From Rheinheimera sediminis (GTDB taxonomy: Bacteria; Pseudomonadota; Gammaproteobacteria; Enterobacterales; Alteromonadaceae), in assembly GCF_004005375.1 (NCBI RefSeq), contig NZ_RZUF01000013.1, forward strand, positions 84,862-148,861: 64,000 bases of DNA, written 5' to 3'. A program made the translations under genes and the position numbers. Every line of letters begins with the position of its first letter. The first letter of the stretch is position 1. Of this stretch, positions 27,165-36,051 are shown piece by piece. Below the pieces are notes generated by a model. The model saw only the letters and a program-made list of their open reading frames with translations. It had not been told where the DNA came from and did not search any database.

Positions 27165-28940
27165 TTAAGGCTGATAAGAGGTCGCTAACGTGACGCCTGA
27201 GACTGCTGTATAACCGCGGATACCAATATGGTAGGTCGCTGCAACAGGGTTATTGAAGGTACAGCTTTCATTATTACCATTGAGGTAAGGGCGGCAGTCG
27301 TAAGCAGAAGTGGTGGGTCGTGAACCACGACGTACATACAAGTCTGCATCTCCAGTTCCACCAGAAGTATTGACTGTCAGCACGCTCATACCAGCCGGAA
27401 CCACCACTGTGTAATATCTCCAGGCGTTACGCGCCACGCTGATATTGTTTACTGTTGAGGTAGCGCCAGTTCCGCCGCCGCCGCCCGTGCCAGAAGCAGC
27501 AGCTACAGCAGCTGCTGCATCAACAATACCAGTACCACAGTTGTTACAAGTGGCAGGGAATGAACGGGTTGTGGTTTTCAGAATAGTTTCAATCTCATCT
27601 GGTGTAGCACCAGGTTTTTTCTGAGCAATTAATGCTGCAACACCAGCGACATGAGGTGCTGCCATTGAGGTACCCTGACTATAACCATAACTGTCTGAAC
27701 CCGGCGTTGTAGTACCAGTGTTGTAGGTCGATAACACGCCATTTGGATCGTTGGCTGAGTTCATGGCGCCGCCTGGTGCTGCCACATCAATGGAGGTGCC
27801 ATAGTTCGAGTAATAAGCCCGACCGCCACTGCGATTGGTTGCAGCAACGTTCACTACACCAGCACAGTTGCCTGGGTTGAAGTTATTGGCATTACTGTTG
27901 TCGTTTCCTGAGGCAACAACTATCACTGAACCACGTGAACGGGCTGAGTTAATAGCAGCCTGAGTCGTTGAGTTACAGGCACCTGAACCGCCTAAACTCA
28001 TATTAATCACTTTAGCCGGGTTGGCATTGGCAGGAACACCAGCTACTGTACCGCCTGATGCCCAGATGATACCGTCAGCTATATCTGAGGTGTAACCACC
28101 ACATTTACCCAACACACGCACAGGTACTACTTTTGCACCATATGCTACACCAGCGACACCTGAACCGTTATTGGTGACTGCTGCTACCGTACCGGCAACA
28201 TGAGTACCATGCCATGAAGAATCTTGTGCAGGGTTTGAGCCTCCGCATTCATTGGCCAGAACCCAATCGCCCGGATCCTGTGCATTGTTGTCACGCCCGT
28301 TACCGTCATTGCCGACAAAACTGTCAGAAATCATATCGTAACCAGGCAGAAGGTTAGCGTTTAGATCAGTATGAGGGCGGTAACCAGTATCTAATACGGC
28401 AACAACTACACCTGTACCTGTAGCATTGTCCCAGGCTGTGTTGGCACGTAAACCACCCGCAGATTCATAATAATGCCATTGGCTGGTGTACTGAGTGTCG
28501 TTGGGTACAGCAGCAATTTGTAACATAAGGTCTTCTTCTACCGATTCTACCAATGGGTCCTGAGCCAGCAGTTCAATGGTACGTTGCGTTTCTGATTTAG
28601 ATAAACGACGTTCGACTTTGATGACGTGACGATCTGCAACAGCTAAAGAACGCACAAAGCTCATAGGTTCTCCAGCACGGCTGGATAATTCAGAAGTTGC
28701 ATGAGTTTTTAACTGATTAACTGAGCTGACCGAAGTGCCGGCCAGACCCTGTGCTTGCAAGGTAAGCGCATTTTTATACTTAACAATAAAGCGGGTTGGT
28801 GGCTCAGTAGCTTTTGTTGTTTGTATTTCCGGATTAACACCTGCGGGTTGCGAAGCGGCCTGCACTGCAGTGGCCAACAAGGAAAGTGCCGACAAGGTCA
28901 CGAAAGAAACTCTGGATAGGTTGAATGTTTTATGTTGCAT
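27165..28940 (-). CDS. Secreted subtilisin-like (S8) serine protease
   Basis: Exported peptidase of 591 residues. A signal peptide is followed by an inhibitor-I9 propeptide (RFIVKYKN... to ~residue 145) and the S8 domain. The catalytic triad is Asp ~182 (VVAVLDTGYRPH), His ~243 (SWHGTHVAGT) and Ser ~424 (GTSMAAPHVAG). After a glycine-rich linker the last ~80 residues form a PPC (pre-peptidase C-terminal) domain, recognisable from GTGDADLYVRRG and the closing TYHIGIRGY. Such enzymes are usually secreted by the type II system and degrade external protein. It sits between two copper gene groups without obvious functional link. Confidence 0.92.
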   Translation of the reverse strand: MQHKTFNLSRVSFVTLSALSLLATAVQAASQPAGVNPEIQTTKATEPPTRFIVKYKNALTLQAQGLAGTSVSSVNQLKTHATSELSSRAGEPMSFVRSLAVADRHVIKVERRLSKSETQRTIELLAQDPLVESVEEDLMLQIAAVPNDTQYTSQWHYYESAGGLRANTAWDNATGTGVVVAVLDTGYRPHTDLNANLLPGYDMISDSFVGNDGNGRDNNAQDPGDWVLANECGGSNPAQDSSWHGTHVAGTVAAVTNNGSGVAGVAYGAKVVPVRVLGKCGGYTSDIADGIIWASGGTVAGVPANANPAKVINMSLGGSGACNSTTQAAINSARSRGSVIVVASGNDNSNANNFNPGNCAGVVNVAATNRSGGRAYYSNYGTSIDVAAPGGAMNSANDPNGVLSTYNTGTTTPGSDSYGYSQGTSMAAPHVAGVAALIAQKKPGATPDEIETILKTTTRSFPATCNNCGTGIVDAAAAVAAASGTGGGGGTGATSTVNNISVARNAWRYYTVVVPAGMSVLTVNTSGGTGDADLYVRRGSRPTTSAYDCRPYLNGNNESCTFNNPVAATYHIGIRGYTAVSGVTLATSYQP

Positions 28941-29352
28941 GTTGTGCTCTCAAATTATTGTTATGTGAATTGCCTCTTCCATGCAGCCACTGTCCCTTAA
29001 TTAGTTTATTTTGTGGGCGGCGGTATGATGATTGGTCAATAATTTGTTAATGTAAATAGGTTTGTATTTATCAATTAGGATATTTTGTTATCATTTTTTT
29101 CGTATTTATAGAGTGGTTTTGCGATGAATTGCGCTCTGAGAGCGGCTAAATTTGTGGGTTTGATTACATTTGGTAACAAGTGTGTATTTTGTGATTTTGG
29201 TTATTATTTATTCCTAAATAATATATAGGAGGCTTAAATAATCGTTTTAAAGCTGTTTTTTTGCAGTAGTTATGCAGCAAAACATGTCTGTAAGAGACCT
29301 CAGCCCAGCAAATGTGAGCTGAGGTTAACGCATAGTAAAAGATTCAACCGGA
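28941..29352. other. AT-rich spacer upstream of the subtilase
   Basis: A 412-base stretch, clearly AT-richer than its surroundings, with no credible gene. It should contain the protease promoter. A short hairpin (CCTCAGC / GCTGAGG, ~29300-29325) without a T-run follows the multicopper oxidase gene and may mark its 3' end. Confidence 0.5.
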
Positions 29353-30753
29353 TCAATGGTGGTGGTGTGATCCTGGTTTTTTCACTTTCAGCTCTACTGC
29401 CGCATCTTTGGTATCTGCATCCTTGGTATCTGTCTGAGCGGATCCAGCCTGCGGCACTTCACCTGTCCATTCCTGAGCCACTGTGCCGGCTGGGTGTTGA
29501 TACCAGCCCGGATCTTTATAATCACCAGCAGCCTGATCTTTACGCACTTTAAATATGCTGAACATGCCGCCCATTTCTACCGAGCCAAAAGGGCCATCGC
29601 CAGACATCATGGGCAGGGTGTTAGCTGGCAGCGGCATGTTCATTTCGGTCATATCGGCCATACCCCGTTCACCCATCACCATATAGTCCGGCACCAGTTT
29701 ATTGATTTTTTGCATCAAGCCACTGTGATCGACACCAATCAGCGTCGGCACATCATGACCCATAGCATTCATGGTGTGATGCGATTTATGGCAGTGAAAA
29801 GCCCAGTCACCTTCTTCATCTGCCAAGAGTTCAATTTGCCGCATTTGGCCCACAGCCACATCTGTGGTGACTTCAGGCCAGCGAGCTGAAGCCGGCACTG
29901 GGCCACCGTCTGTGCCAGTCACAGTAAACTCATGGCCATGAATATGAATAGGATGGTTAGTCATGGTCAGATTACCAACCCGGATCCGCACCTTGTCGTT
30001 TTTGCGCACCACTAAAGGATCGATGCCAGGGAATACCCTACTGTTCCAGGTCCAGAGGTTAAAGTCGGTCATCGTCATAATTTTTGGGGTAGCACCGCCG
30101 GGTTCAATATCGTAAGCGTTTAATAAAAAACAGAAATCTCTATCTACTTCATCAATATGCGGATGCGCCTCTTTTGGATGGGTGATCCACATACCCATCA
30201 TACCCATGGCCATCTGCACCATTTCATCGGCGTGAGGGTGATACATAAAAGTGCCGGGACGGCGGGCGACAAATTCATACATAAAGGTTTTACCAGGCTT
30301 AATAGCGCGCTGATTTAAACCAGCAACTCCATCCATACCATTGGGTAAACGCTGACCGTGCCAATGCACAGAGGTATGTTCCGGCAACTTGTTGGTGACA
30401 AAAATCCGCACTCTGTCGCCTTCTACCACTTCAATGGTAGGGCCGGGTGACTGGCCGTTGTAGCCCCATAAATGTGCTTTCATGCCGGGTGCCAGTTCGC
30501 GTACTACCGGCTCTGCCACTAGGTGAAACTCCTTCACACCATGGTTCATGCGCCATGGCAAAGTCCAGCCGTTTAACGTCACCACAGGGTTGTAAGGCCG
30601 ACCCGTGTTTGGAATTAGCGGATCCATAGTATCGGCGGATTGTTGAATAACAGGTTCAGGCAAAGCTGCCATAGAGCTTCGACTAACGGTAGCCACACCT
30701 ACAGCAGCTGTAATAGCACCGACTTTTTTTAATAAATCACGACGGGTTAACAT
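29353..30753 (-). CDS. Tat-exported multicopper oxidase (copper resistance type)
   Basis: Periplasmic laccase-like oxidase of 466 residues, probably oxidising Cu(I) to the less toxic Cu(II). The Tat signal is TRRDLLKKVG. The four copper-binding segments are visible: HWHG, HPHA, HPIHIHGH and HCHKSHHTM, the last including the type 1 His-Cys-His pattern. It is shorter than CopA/PcoA (~600 residues) and lacks their long Met-rich insert, but has a Met-rich stretch (MADMTEMNMPLPANTLPMM) near residues 370-390. Unusually, it ends in four histidines after a charged repeat (TKDADTKDA). AGGAG precedes the ATG; the TolC-family gene ends 12 bases upstream. Confidence 0.92.
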   Translation of the reverse strand: MLTRRDLLKKVGAITAAVGVATVSRSSMAALPEPVIQQSADTMDPLIPNTGRPYNPVVTLNGWTLPWRMNHGVKEFHLVAEPVVRELAPGMKAHLWGYNGQSPGPTIEVVEGDRVRIFVTNKLPEHTSVHWHGQRLPNGMDGVAGLNQRAIKPGKTFMYEFVARRPGTFMYHPHADEMVQMAMGMMGMWITHPKEAHPHIDEVDRDFCFLLNAYDIEPGGATPKIMTMTDFNLWTWNSRVFPGIDPLVVRKNDKVRIRVGNLTMTNHPIHIHGHEFTVTGTDGGPVPASARWPEVTTDVAVGQMRQIELLADEEGDWAFHCHKSHHTMNAMGHDVPTLIGVDHSGLMQKINKLVPDYMVMGERGMADMTEMNMPLPANTLPMMSGDGPFGSVEMGGMFSIFKVRKDQAAGDYKDPGWYQHPAGTVAQEWTGEVPQAGSAQTDTKDADTKDAAVELKVKKPGSHHHH

Positions 30754-30765
30754 AACTTGCTCCTG

Positions 30766-32157
30766 TTAATGGCCAGCTGCATTAGCAGCGCTGTTTTTGG
30801 TGTCAGTTTCTGTCGTTAGAGGCAGGGAAGGGCTGCCCCATAAGGCTTGTTGCAGACGCAGTTCTGACAAATAAAAGTCCCGCTGGGCCGTCATTTGTCC
30901 TGTGACTGTTTCTACCTGAGCCTGGGTATCGGCAATCAGCTCAAATACGCCAATTAACATACCGTTGTAACGCAGCATATTTTGTTGATTAATTTTTTGC
31001 GCTAAAGGTACTAACTGCTCCTGATAGTGCCGGGCTATCTGATACGAGCTTTGCTGTAAAGCATAAGCCTGTCGTACTTCAAAGCTGGCTTTTTGCTCCA
31101 GCGCTTTAGTTTGCCACCGCGCTTGTAGATACTCTGCTTCAGCCTTACTGGTACGGGCTGCTCCTGAATCAAACAAAGGCAGTTCAACACCTAATGCCAG
31201 TTCCCGTTCTGCGCTGTGCTGCACTGATCCAGCAATTTCAGCGGACAAACCTCGGACAAAACGGCTATTTTTCTCTACTTCCAGCTGCAGTTCCAATTGA
31301 GCTAACTTTGCTTTGGCTTGTTGCAGATCCAGTCGTTGTGCCAGCGCTTGTTGTTCCAGATTATGCTGAAGAGGCAAAGTGGCTGGAATTGCAGGTAAAA
31401 AAGCGGGTAACTGCAGTGCTGTTTCTGAGGCTGATAACCCGAGCAGAAGGTAAAGTTGCTCGCGACTTTGTTGCTGTTGTTGCTGCGTTTTAGCCAGTTG
31501 CAGGCGAATTTCTGCTGCAAATTTTAGCTGCCTGGCTTGTTGCAGTTCACTGTAATTACCTACCTGATACATACGGTTAGCCAGTTCTGCTGACGCATCT
31601 ATCGCTTCCTGTACTGTCTGCAGATAACTAAAACGTTGCTGTGCTACAACAGCTTCAATAAAAGCAATGCGGCTCTTTATCAGCAGATCCATCAGTTGTA
31701 ACGAGACTTGCTGCTGTTGCTGCTGTGCTTGTTGCTGAGCAATCGCTTTGTTTTTATTCAAAAAAATCAAGTTAAACAAATTCAGTGAAAAATCGAGCTC
31801 TGTGTTGTAACCCTCTTCTGAGCGGCTTCGCGTTAACCGAAAACCAGGATTTGGTAATAACCCGGCTTGAGTGAGTTGTGCTTTGCCAATGGCCAGCGAG
31901 GATAGAGCAGCCAGGAAATCCGGGTTATTTAATACCGCAATACGGCTGATACTTTGCTGAGTTAAAGGTTCTGCCAGCAGCCTGTCAATTTCCTGCTCAG
32001 CCTCTGATCTGAGTGCCGGATCTGTTTGAGGAAGTTGTACTTGCTGCTCTGCAGCCTGTTGTTGCACCAGATCCACTGTATTGAATCCTGAAGTTCCGGC
32101 ACAAGCACTCAGCAGCACAGCAGCCGCAAGTGGGCTCAGTTTAGTGATGATGTTCAT
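30766..32157 (-). CDS. TolC-family outer-membrane lipoprotein (CusC-like)
   Basis: Outer-membrane efflux channel of 463 residues. The lipobox LSAC (LAAAVLLSACAG) predicts a lipid anchor as in CusC. Long coiled-coil helices rich in Gln and Ala and two barrel segments follow the OEP repeat layout (LLPNPGFRLTRS, ELDFSLNLFNL, ALGVELPLFDSG). No periplasmic adaptor or RND pump gene is in the window, so partners must be elsewhere, or this protein serves the oxidase operon in another way. The ATG at 32157 is preferred to 32163 because GGAG abuts the latter. It overlaps the upstream His-rich gene by 17 bases. Confidence 0.87.
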   Translation of the reverse strand: MNIITKLSPLAAAVLLSACAGTSGFNTVDLVQQQAAEQQVQLPQTDPALRSEAEQEIDRLLAEPLTQQSISRIAVLNNPDFLAALSSLAIGKAQLTQAGLLPNPGFRLTRSRSEEGYNTELDFSLNLFNLIFLNKNKAIAQQQAQQQQQQVSLQLMDLLIKSRIAFIEAVVAQQRFSYLQTVQEAIDASAELANRMYQVGNYSELQQARQLKFAAEIRLQLAKTQQQQQQSREQLYLLLGLSASETALQLPAFLPAIPATLPLQHNLEQQALAQRLDLQQAKAKLAQLELQLEVEKNSRFVRGLSAEIAGSVQHSAERELALGVELPLFDSGAARTSKAEAEYLQARWQTKALEQKASFEVRQAYALQQSSYQIARHYQEQLVPLAQKINQQNMLRYNGMLIGVFELIADTQAQVETVTGQMTAQRDFYLSELRLQQALWGSPSLPLTTETDTKNSAANAAGH

Positions 32158-32506
32158 GCTCATCTCCTGTTTTGAGCTGTGGCGGAACTGAGTGCTTTGA
32201 ATGGTCCATATGATGGTGTTTTGAGTGATCGACCGGCATTTTATGCCCGGAATGATCCATCATTGTGTCCGAACCATTCTGGGTATGGTCCCTGCCCTGA
32301 TCAGCAGCCGCCTCTTTAACATAAAATTGCCAGCCACCCAGTTCGGCAACTTTTTGATTGGCTTTTTTCCAGTCAGTAGTGCTGTTTTGTATAACCACTG
32401 AATGCAGCGGCTGTAGTTGGTTTTGCTCTTTTTTGAAGGCCAGAGTTGGCTCTGGATATAGCAAAGCTAAGACGCCTAAAAGCGCCGGATAAATAGGCTG
32501 ATACAT
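32141..32506 (-). CDS. Exported His-rich copper-operon protein
   Basis: A 121-residue protein with a signal peptide (YPALLGVLALLYPEPTLA). I know no family name for the N-terminal part. The last ~45 residues are a metal-binding tail built from repeats of the type DHSGHKM, DHSKHHH and DHSKHSV, ending DEHEHHH. The tail suggests periplasmic Cu buffering, consistent with its neighbours. The ATG at 32506 has AGGA six bases upstream and gives a clean signal peptide, unlike the longer frame from 32554. It overlaps the TolC-family gene. Confidence 0.8.
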   Translation of the reverse strand: MYQPIYPALLGVLALLYPEPTLAFKKEQNQLQPLHSVVIQNSTTDWKKANQKVAELGGWQFYVKEAAADQGRDHTQNGSDTMMDHSGHKMPVDHSKHHHMDHSKHSVPPQLKTGDEHEHHH

Positions 32507-32588
32507 AAATAATCCTGTTTGTTTAAGCCAAAAAACTACACCAGATAAAAGCACCAGAGCGAGCTTTTAACGGTACAAGTAGTGGGGA

Positions 32589-33041
32589 TCAGCTATGTAA
32601 ACGGGGAGGGCGCTCCAGGCCTGATGCTATCAGAGGAAAGATAAAGGGAGTGAAACAGAGAAATCGCTCATTTTGCGTCATTTCAGAGATAAACTCATCA
32701 GGATTGCACATCAATACTGCTGCAGCACAACTGACGGCGCACCCTGTGCAGGAGAATTGCTGTTGGTCCGTCATCAAATGTTCTTTGAGCTTTTGAGATT
32801 CTTCCTGATAGTGCAGCTCTGGCGCGTCTGGCATACCAGAGTGCCCGTGCTGAACAGAATGCTGACCATGAAGTTCTGTCATGCTGTGCTCTGCAGCGGA
32901 CAATTGCGAATGACTGGCAGAGTGTTCGCTATGATCCGGACCGCAACATAACATAGCCGCAGCTGCCGCTCCTTTAAATAGCAGCAAGAGGATAAGTAAA
33001 ACTACGCTGATCTGGGGCAAGCGGCCCCGATTTTTATTCAC
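32589..33041 (-). CDS. His/Cys-rich membrane-anchored or exported protein
   Basis: A 150-residue protein with a hydrophobic N-terminus (ISVVLLILLLLFKGAAAAA). A His-rich segment follows (HSEHSASHSQ..., HGQHSVQHGHSGM), then a Cys motif (CTGCAVSCAAAVLMC) and a hydrophobic stretch ending ERPPRLHS. The layout recalls the DUF2946-like small proteins found in copper clusters, but I cannot confirm the family. The start is a GTG without a clear ribosome site, so it is uncertain. It is the first gene of the His-rich, TolC, multicopper oxidase operon. Confidence 0.65.
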   Translation of the reverse strand: MNKNRGRLPQISVVLLILLLLFKGAAAAAMLCCGPDHSEHSASHSQLSAAEHSMTELHGQHSVQHGHSGMPDAPELHYQEESQKLKEHLMTDQQQFSCTGCAVSCAAAVLMCNPDEFISEMTQNERFLCFTPFIFPLIASGLERPPRLHS

Positions 33042-33434
33042 GCTGTTTACTGGCCGGAGTTGTCAAAAAATAATATCGGTAAAGTAATATAAATAACCTC
33101 AGAACTCAAGTGAAAGCGATGGAGCCAAGCCTGTTCCCAGCTTTGAGCTGCAGTTAAAGTCAGGTCATTGTAACTGCTCTGAACTGGAGCTAAGTAAGGC
33201 CGCATGAAGCAGTATCTGCATGTACCTTGGCATTGATCTGTCCAGACATAGTGTGAAATGGAACGATAAAGACCTTGAAAACCACACAGAATCTCTGCAT
33301 TTTTTCAGTGATGCGTTTAGTGTTTGCAAAAGAGTATTGGACCCCGTTAATTTAACCCGTCAGCCTAACGTAGGTTGATAACCACTCTCCCGGGCTCGGG
33401 TTAGCTATTTTTCGTTATATCGGAGTTTGTATTG
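33042..33434. other. Promoter region between the copper operon and DUF3703 gene
   Basis: A 393-base non-coding stretch between divergent genes. It must contain the promoter of the His-rich copper operon, yet I see no copy of the TTGACCTTACCAC element found at copZ/copA. A partial dyad AACC/GGTT lies near 33380-33405. Confidence 0.45.
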
Positions 33435-33788
33435 ATGTTTTCAGCAACAGAGCAAGCCTACAATCTTGAGATAGAACAAGCACAACAGGCTCGACGCCAG
33501 CAGCTCTGGCAACAAGCCTGGTATCATGCGGAGCGGGCACATATTTTGGGCCAGCAGCGGTTTTTATTGCACCTGCAAAGCCATTGGCTAATGTTAAAAC
33601 TGGCGACCGAGCAAGCAGATTGGTTTGAAATCCGTGGGCAAGTACTGCGCTTGCTACTTACGCCTTTGGGGCATTTAAGCGGGCGTTTACCTGTTGGAAA
33701 TCCAGGTAGTAGCCGATACCCTGTCATGCAGGCTCAGCCTGTGCCTGAAGATCTGAACTCCATTTTATCGGGTACAAAACAGTCTTAG
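33435..33788 (+). CDS. DUF3703 family protein
   Basis: A cytoplasmic 117-residue protein matching the DUF3703 pattern: a helical N-terminus, then AWYHAERAHILGQQ, a WxxRxQxLRLLLTPLGHLSGRLPVGNPGSS core and a PVPEDLNSIL end. The function is not known; family members often sit next to metal-resistance genes, as here. The ATG at 33435 has CGGAG nine bases upstream. Confidence 0.82.
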   Translation: MFSATEQAYNLEIEQAQQARRQQLWQQAWYHAERAHILGQQRFLLHLQSHWLMLKLATEQADWFEIRGQVLRLLLTPLGHLSGRLPVGNPGSSRYPVMQAQPVPEDLNSILSGTKQS

Positions 33789-33858
33789 TGATAAACTATG
33801 ATCGACTATTTTGTGGTATGTTTTGCCAAAGAGCTTTTTTTATCAAAGGAGTGTATGC

Positions 33859-35430
33859 ATGCAGGTTGCCGAAATTCCATCTAACGAACAGGAAAGATTA
33901 AAGGCGCTCCTTGCATTGCAGATCCTCGATACTGAAGCTGAGGCTACATTTGATGCTATTACATCCCTGGCAGCAACTTTGTTTCAGGTGCCTATAGCGC
34001 TTGTCTCATTGATTGACGAGCAGAGGCAGTGGTTTAAAAGTAAGCAAGGGCTGGAAGTCTGTCAGACCGATCGTAAGTTGGCTTTTTGCGCTCACGCCAT
34101 TTTACAACCTGATATTTTTATCGTCGAGGACGCATCGCAAGATAAACGTTTTGCCGACAATCCTTTAGTTTCTGCAGTTCCAAATATTCGCTTTTATGCA
34201 GGTTGTCCACTGATAAACGAGCAGGGCTATGCTTTGGGCACCTTATGTATTATCGACGTTGCTCCAAGGCAGATAACGGAACAGGACAAAGCCATACTGC
34301 GTCAACTTGGCGCTATGGTCATGGTAAGGCTGAATGAGCACAAGCAAAAGCTACAAACCGAACATAAGCTACAGTTATTGGCCTTGTTATTAGATTCTAT
34401 CCCCGATGCGTTGGTCGCCTGTGACAGCGAAGGAAAATTAGAGCAATTTAATAAGAGTGCGTCTGACTGGCATGGTGTAGATCTTCGGCAATGCGATTCA
34501 GAGTCGTGGAGCCACTATTACAACTTGTATGAAGAAGATGGCCATACCCTGTTGCCGATTGAACGAATCCCTTTATACAGGGCTTTTCAAGGCGAAACTG
34601 TGTTAGGGCAAGAGATATGTATTAAAGCAAAGGAGAAAGCTCCGCGTTGGGTGCGTTGTAGGGGAGAGCAACTGAAAAGCCGTTCAGGCCAACTGCTGGG
34701 GGCTTTGGTGTTGATGCATGATATCAGCGAACAAAAACAGCTGGAGCAGATGAAAACAGATTTTATTTCCACCGTTAGCCACGAGCTGCGTACTCCTATC
34801 ACAGCCATAAGTGGTGCTCTGGATTTAGTGACTCATCAGGTGTTGGGAGAAGTACCTGAAAAAGCACTTGCTATGTTGAAGGTGGCCAGTCAAAACAGTA
34901 AAAGATTGCAATGGCTGGTGAACGATTTGTTGGATATGGAAAAGCTGAGTGCTGGAAAAATGGATTTTAATTTGCAGCCTTGTGACCTTGCTCAGGAATG
35001 TCAGCAAGCAGTCAACCAGAATCAGCCCTATGCTGACAGCTTCGCAGTGCAGTTGTCTCTATTACCTAATGAACCTTTGGTTCTGGTGCTGGACAGTCAC
35101 AGATTGCAGCAAGTGCTGAGTAATTTACTCTCTAATGCTATTAAATACTCAACCAGCGGGGCTGAGGTTTATCTGAGTTATTACCGCAGAGGGGATAAAA
35201 TTCGTATTCAGGTTGAAGATAAAGGTGAAGGTATACCGCTGCATTTTCAGCCAAAAATATTTCAGCGTTTCGCCCAGGCAGAACGCTGTGATAACAAAGC
35301 ACGTTCAGGCACAGGGCTTGGCCTTGCCATCAGCCGAGCTCTTATCGAGTCTATGGGTGGTACTCTTGATTTCAGTTCAATACCAGGCCAGGGCTCAGTG
35401 TTTTATTGCGATTTTCCCTTTCCAGTCTGA
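33859..35430 (+). CDS. Soluble GAF-PAS sensor histidine kinase
   Basis: A 523-residue kinase without membrane helices. The GAF domain spans about residues 20-160 (FDAITSLAATLFQVPIALVSLIDEQRQWFKS, CPLINEQGYALGTLCIID). PAS follows at ~175-290 (LLDSIPDALVACDSEGKLEQFN). The HisKA domain has the phosphoacceptor His308 in STVSHELRTPITA, and the ATPase domain has N-box LSNLLSNAIKYS, G1 DKGEGIP and G2 GTGLGLAIS. No receiver domain or response-regulator gene is nearby, so its partner is unknown. The ATG at 33859 has AAGGAG seven bases upstream. The GAF domain probably senses an internal cue. Confidence 0.9.
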   Translation: MQVAEIPSNEQERLKALLALQILDTEAEATFDAITSLAATLFQVPIALVSLIDEQRQWFKSKQGLEVCQTDRKLAFCAHAILQPDIFIVEDASQDKRFADNPLVSAVPNIRFYAGCPLINEQGYALGTLCIIDVAPRQITEQDKAILRQLGAMVMVRLNEHKQKLQTEHKLQLLALLLDSIPDALVACDSEGKLEQFNKSASDWHGVDLRQCDSESWSHYYNLYEEDGHTLLPIERIPLYRAFQGETVLGQEICIKAKEKAPRWVRCRGEQLKSRSGQLLGALVLMHDISEQKQLEQMKTDFISTVSHELRTPITAISGALDLVTHQVLGEVPEKALAMLKVASQNSKRLQWLVNDLLDMEKLSAGKMDFNLQPCDLAQECQQAVNQNQPYADSFAVQLSLLPNEPLVLVLDSHRLQQVLSNLLSNAIKYSTSGAEVYLSYYRRGDKIRIQVEDKGEGIPLHFQPKIFQRFAQAERCDNKARSGTGLGLAISRALIESMGGTLDFSSIPGQGSVFYCDFPFPV

Positions 35431-35460
35431 GGCAAGGCCGGCTCAAAGCAAAGGTGCATT

Positions 35461-35799
35461 TTAGTTGTTGCCCGTCTCAGCCAACAGGCTGAATAAAGCC
35501 TCGATTGACTCTGCCTGAATTTTTACAATACAACTTTGAGCCAAGGCAAAAAAATGAGACTGCACCATGGCTGTTAACTCTGACAACTCAAACTGCTTAA
35601 ATACTAAAGGTAAAGCAGAACTGTCTTGATTCATCTGATGCAGCAAATAAGCCTGACCTTTTGCATCAATCAGCAGGTCTTCTGGTGTTAAGTAAAGTTG
35701 CTGCAATGCATGGAACTGCCTGAAACAGCTTGGACCCGCTAGATAAATCAGCTCATCCTGACCTGTGAATTTAAAAATTGCCGGGTAGCTAATCATCAT
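35461..35799 (-). CDS. DUF4144-like protein
   Basis: A 112-residue cytoplasmic protein beginning YPAIFKFTGQDELIYLAG, with a middle LTPEDLLIDAKGQAYLL and a helical C-terminus with AMVQSHFFALAQSCIVKI. The pattern resembles DUF4144, a small family found in Shewanella and relatives, with unknown function. It converges with the histidine kinase gene. Confidence 0.65.
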   Translation of the reverse strand: MMISYPAIFKFTGQDELIYLAGPSCFRQFHALQQLYLTPEDLLIDAKGQAYLLHQMNQDSSALPLVFKQFELSELTAMVQSHFFALAQSCIVKIQAESIEALFSLLAETGNN

Positions 35800-35871
35800 A
35801 AGTACTCAGTAAAATCTTAGCGCTAGTGTATCTGCAAAATCCTTGAAGTTGCCACCTGTCAGCAATTTCTG

Positions 35872-35972
35872 CAGAAAAAAAGCCCCTTGCTATGAATAGA
35901 CAAGGGGCAAAAGGCGCGGATGGGCCTATGGGTTACACTGTTCTGTGATATTCAGCGGGAACTATCACAACG
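35872..35972 (-). ncRNA. Candidate small RNA with intrinsic terminator
   Basis: On the minus strand a sigma-70-like promoter (TTTACT at 36001-36006, 16-base spacer, TATAAC at 35979-35984) predicts a start near 35972. The transcript would hold a 7-bp hairpin (TGTGATA / TATCACA, 35944-35969). It would end at a GC-rich stem (GCCCCTTG / CAAGGGGC, 35882-35908) followed by T7. A minus-strand terminator here has no protein gene upstream to serve, because nhaR starts rightward at 36052. The fit of promoter, length and terminator is inferred from sequence only. Confidence 0.45.
35875..35908 (-). terminator. Minus-strand intrinsic terminator in the DUF4144/nhaR spacer
   Basis: GCCCCTTG and CAAGGGGC pair over 8 bp with an 11-base loop. 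The minus strand continues into TTTTTTT. It lies upstream of the DUF4144-like gene and would shield it from, or end, a short upstream transcript. Confidence 0.75.
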
Positions 35973-36051
35973 AATAAAGTTATACTCTCTTTACTTTGTC
36001 AGTAAAATTCGAATATAACTTCTGATATGTTCGTAAATTATTGAGAATTAA

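Noticed and set aside
35944..35969. CRP-like site TGTGATA...TATCACA
   Set aside because: The half-sites are 12 bases apart, whereas CRP needs TGTGA-N6-TCACA; better read as an RNA hairpin.
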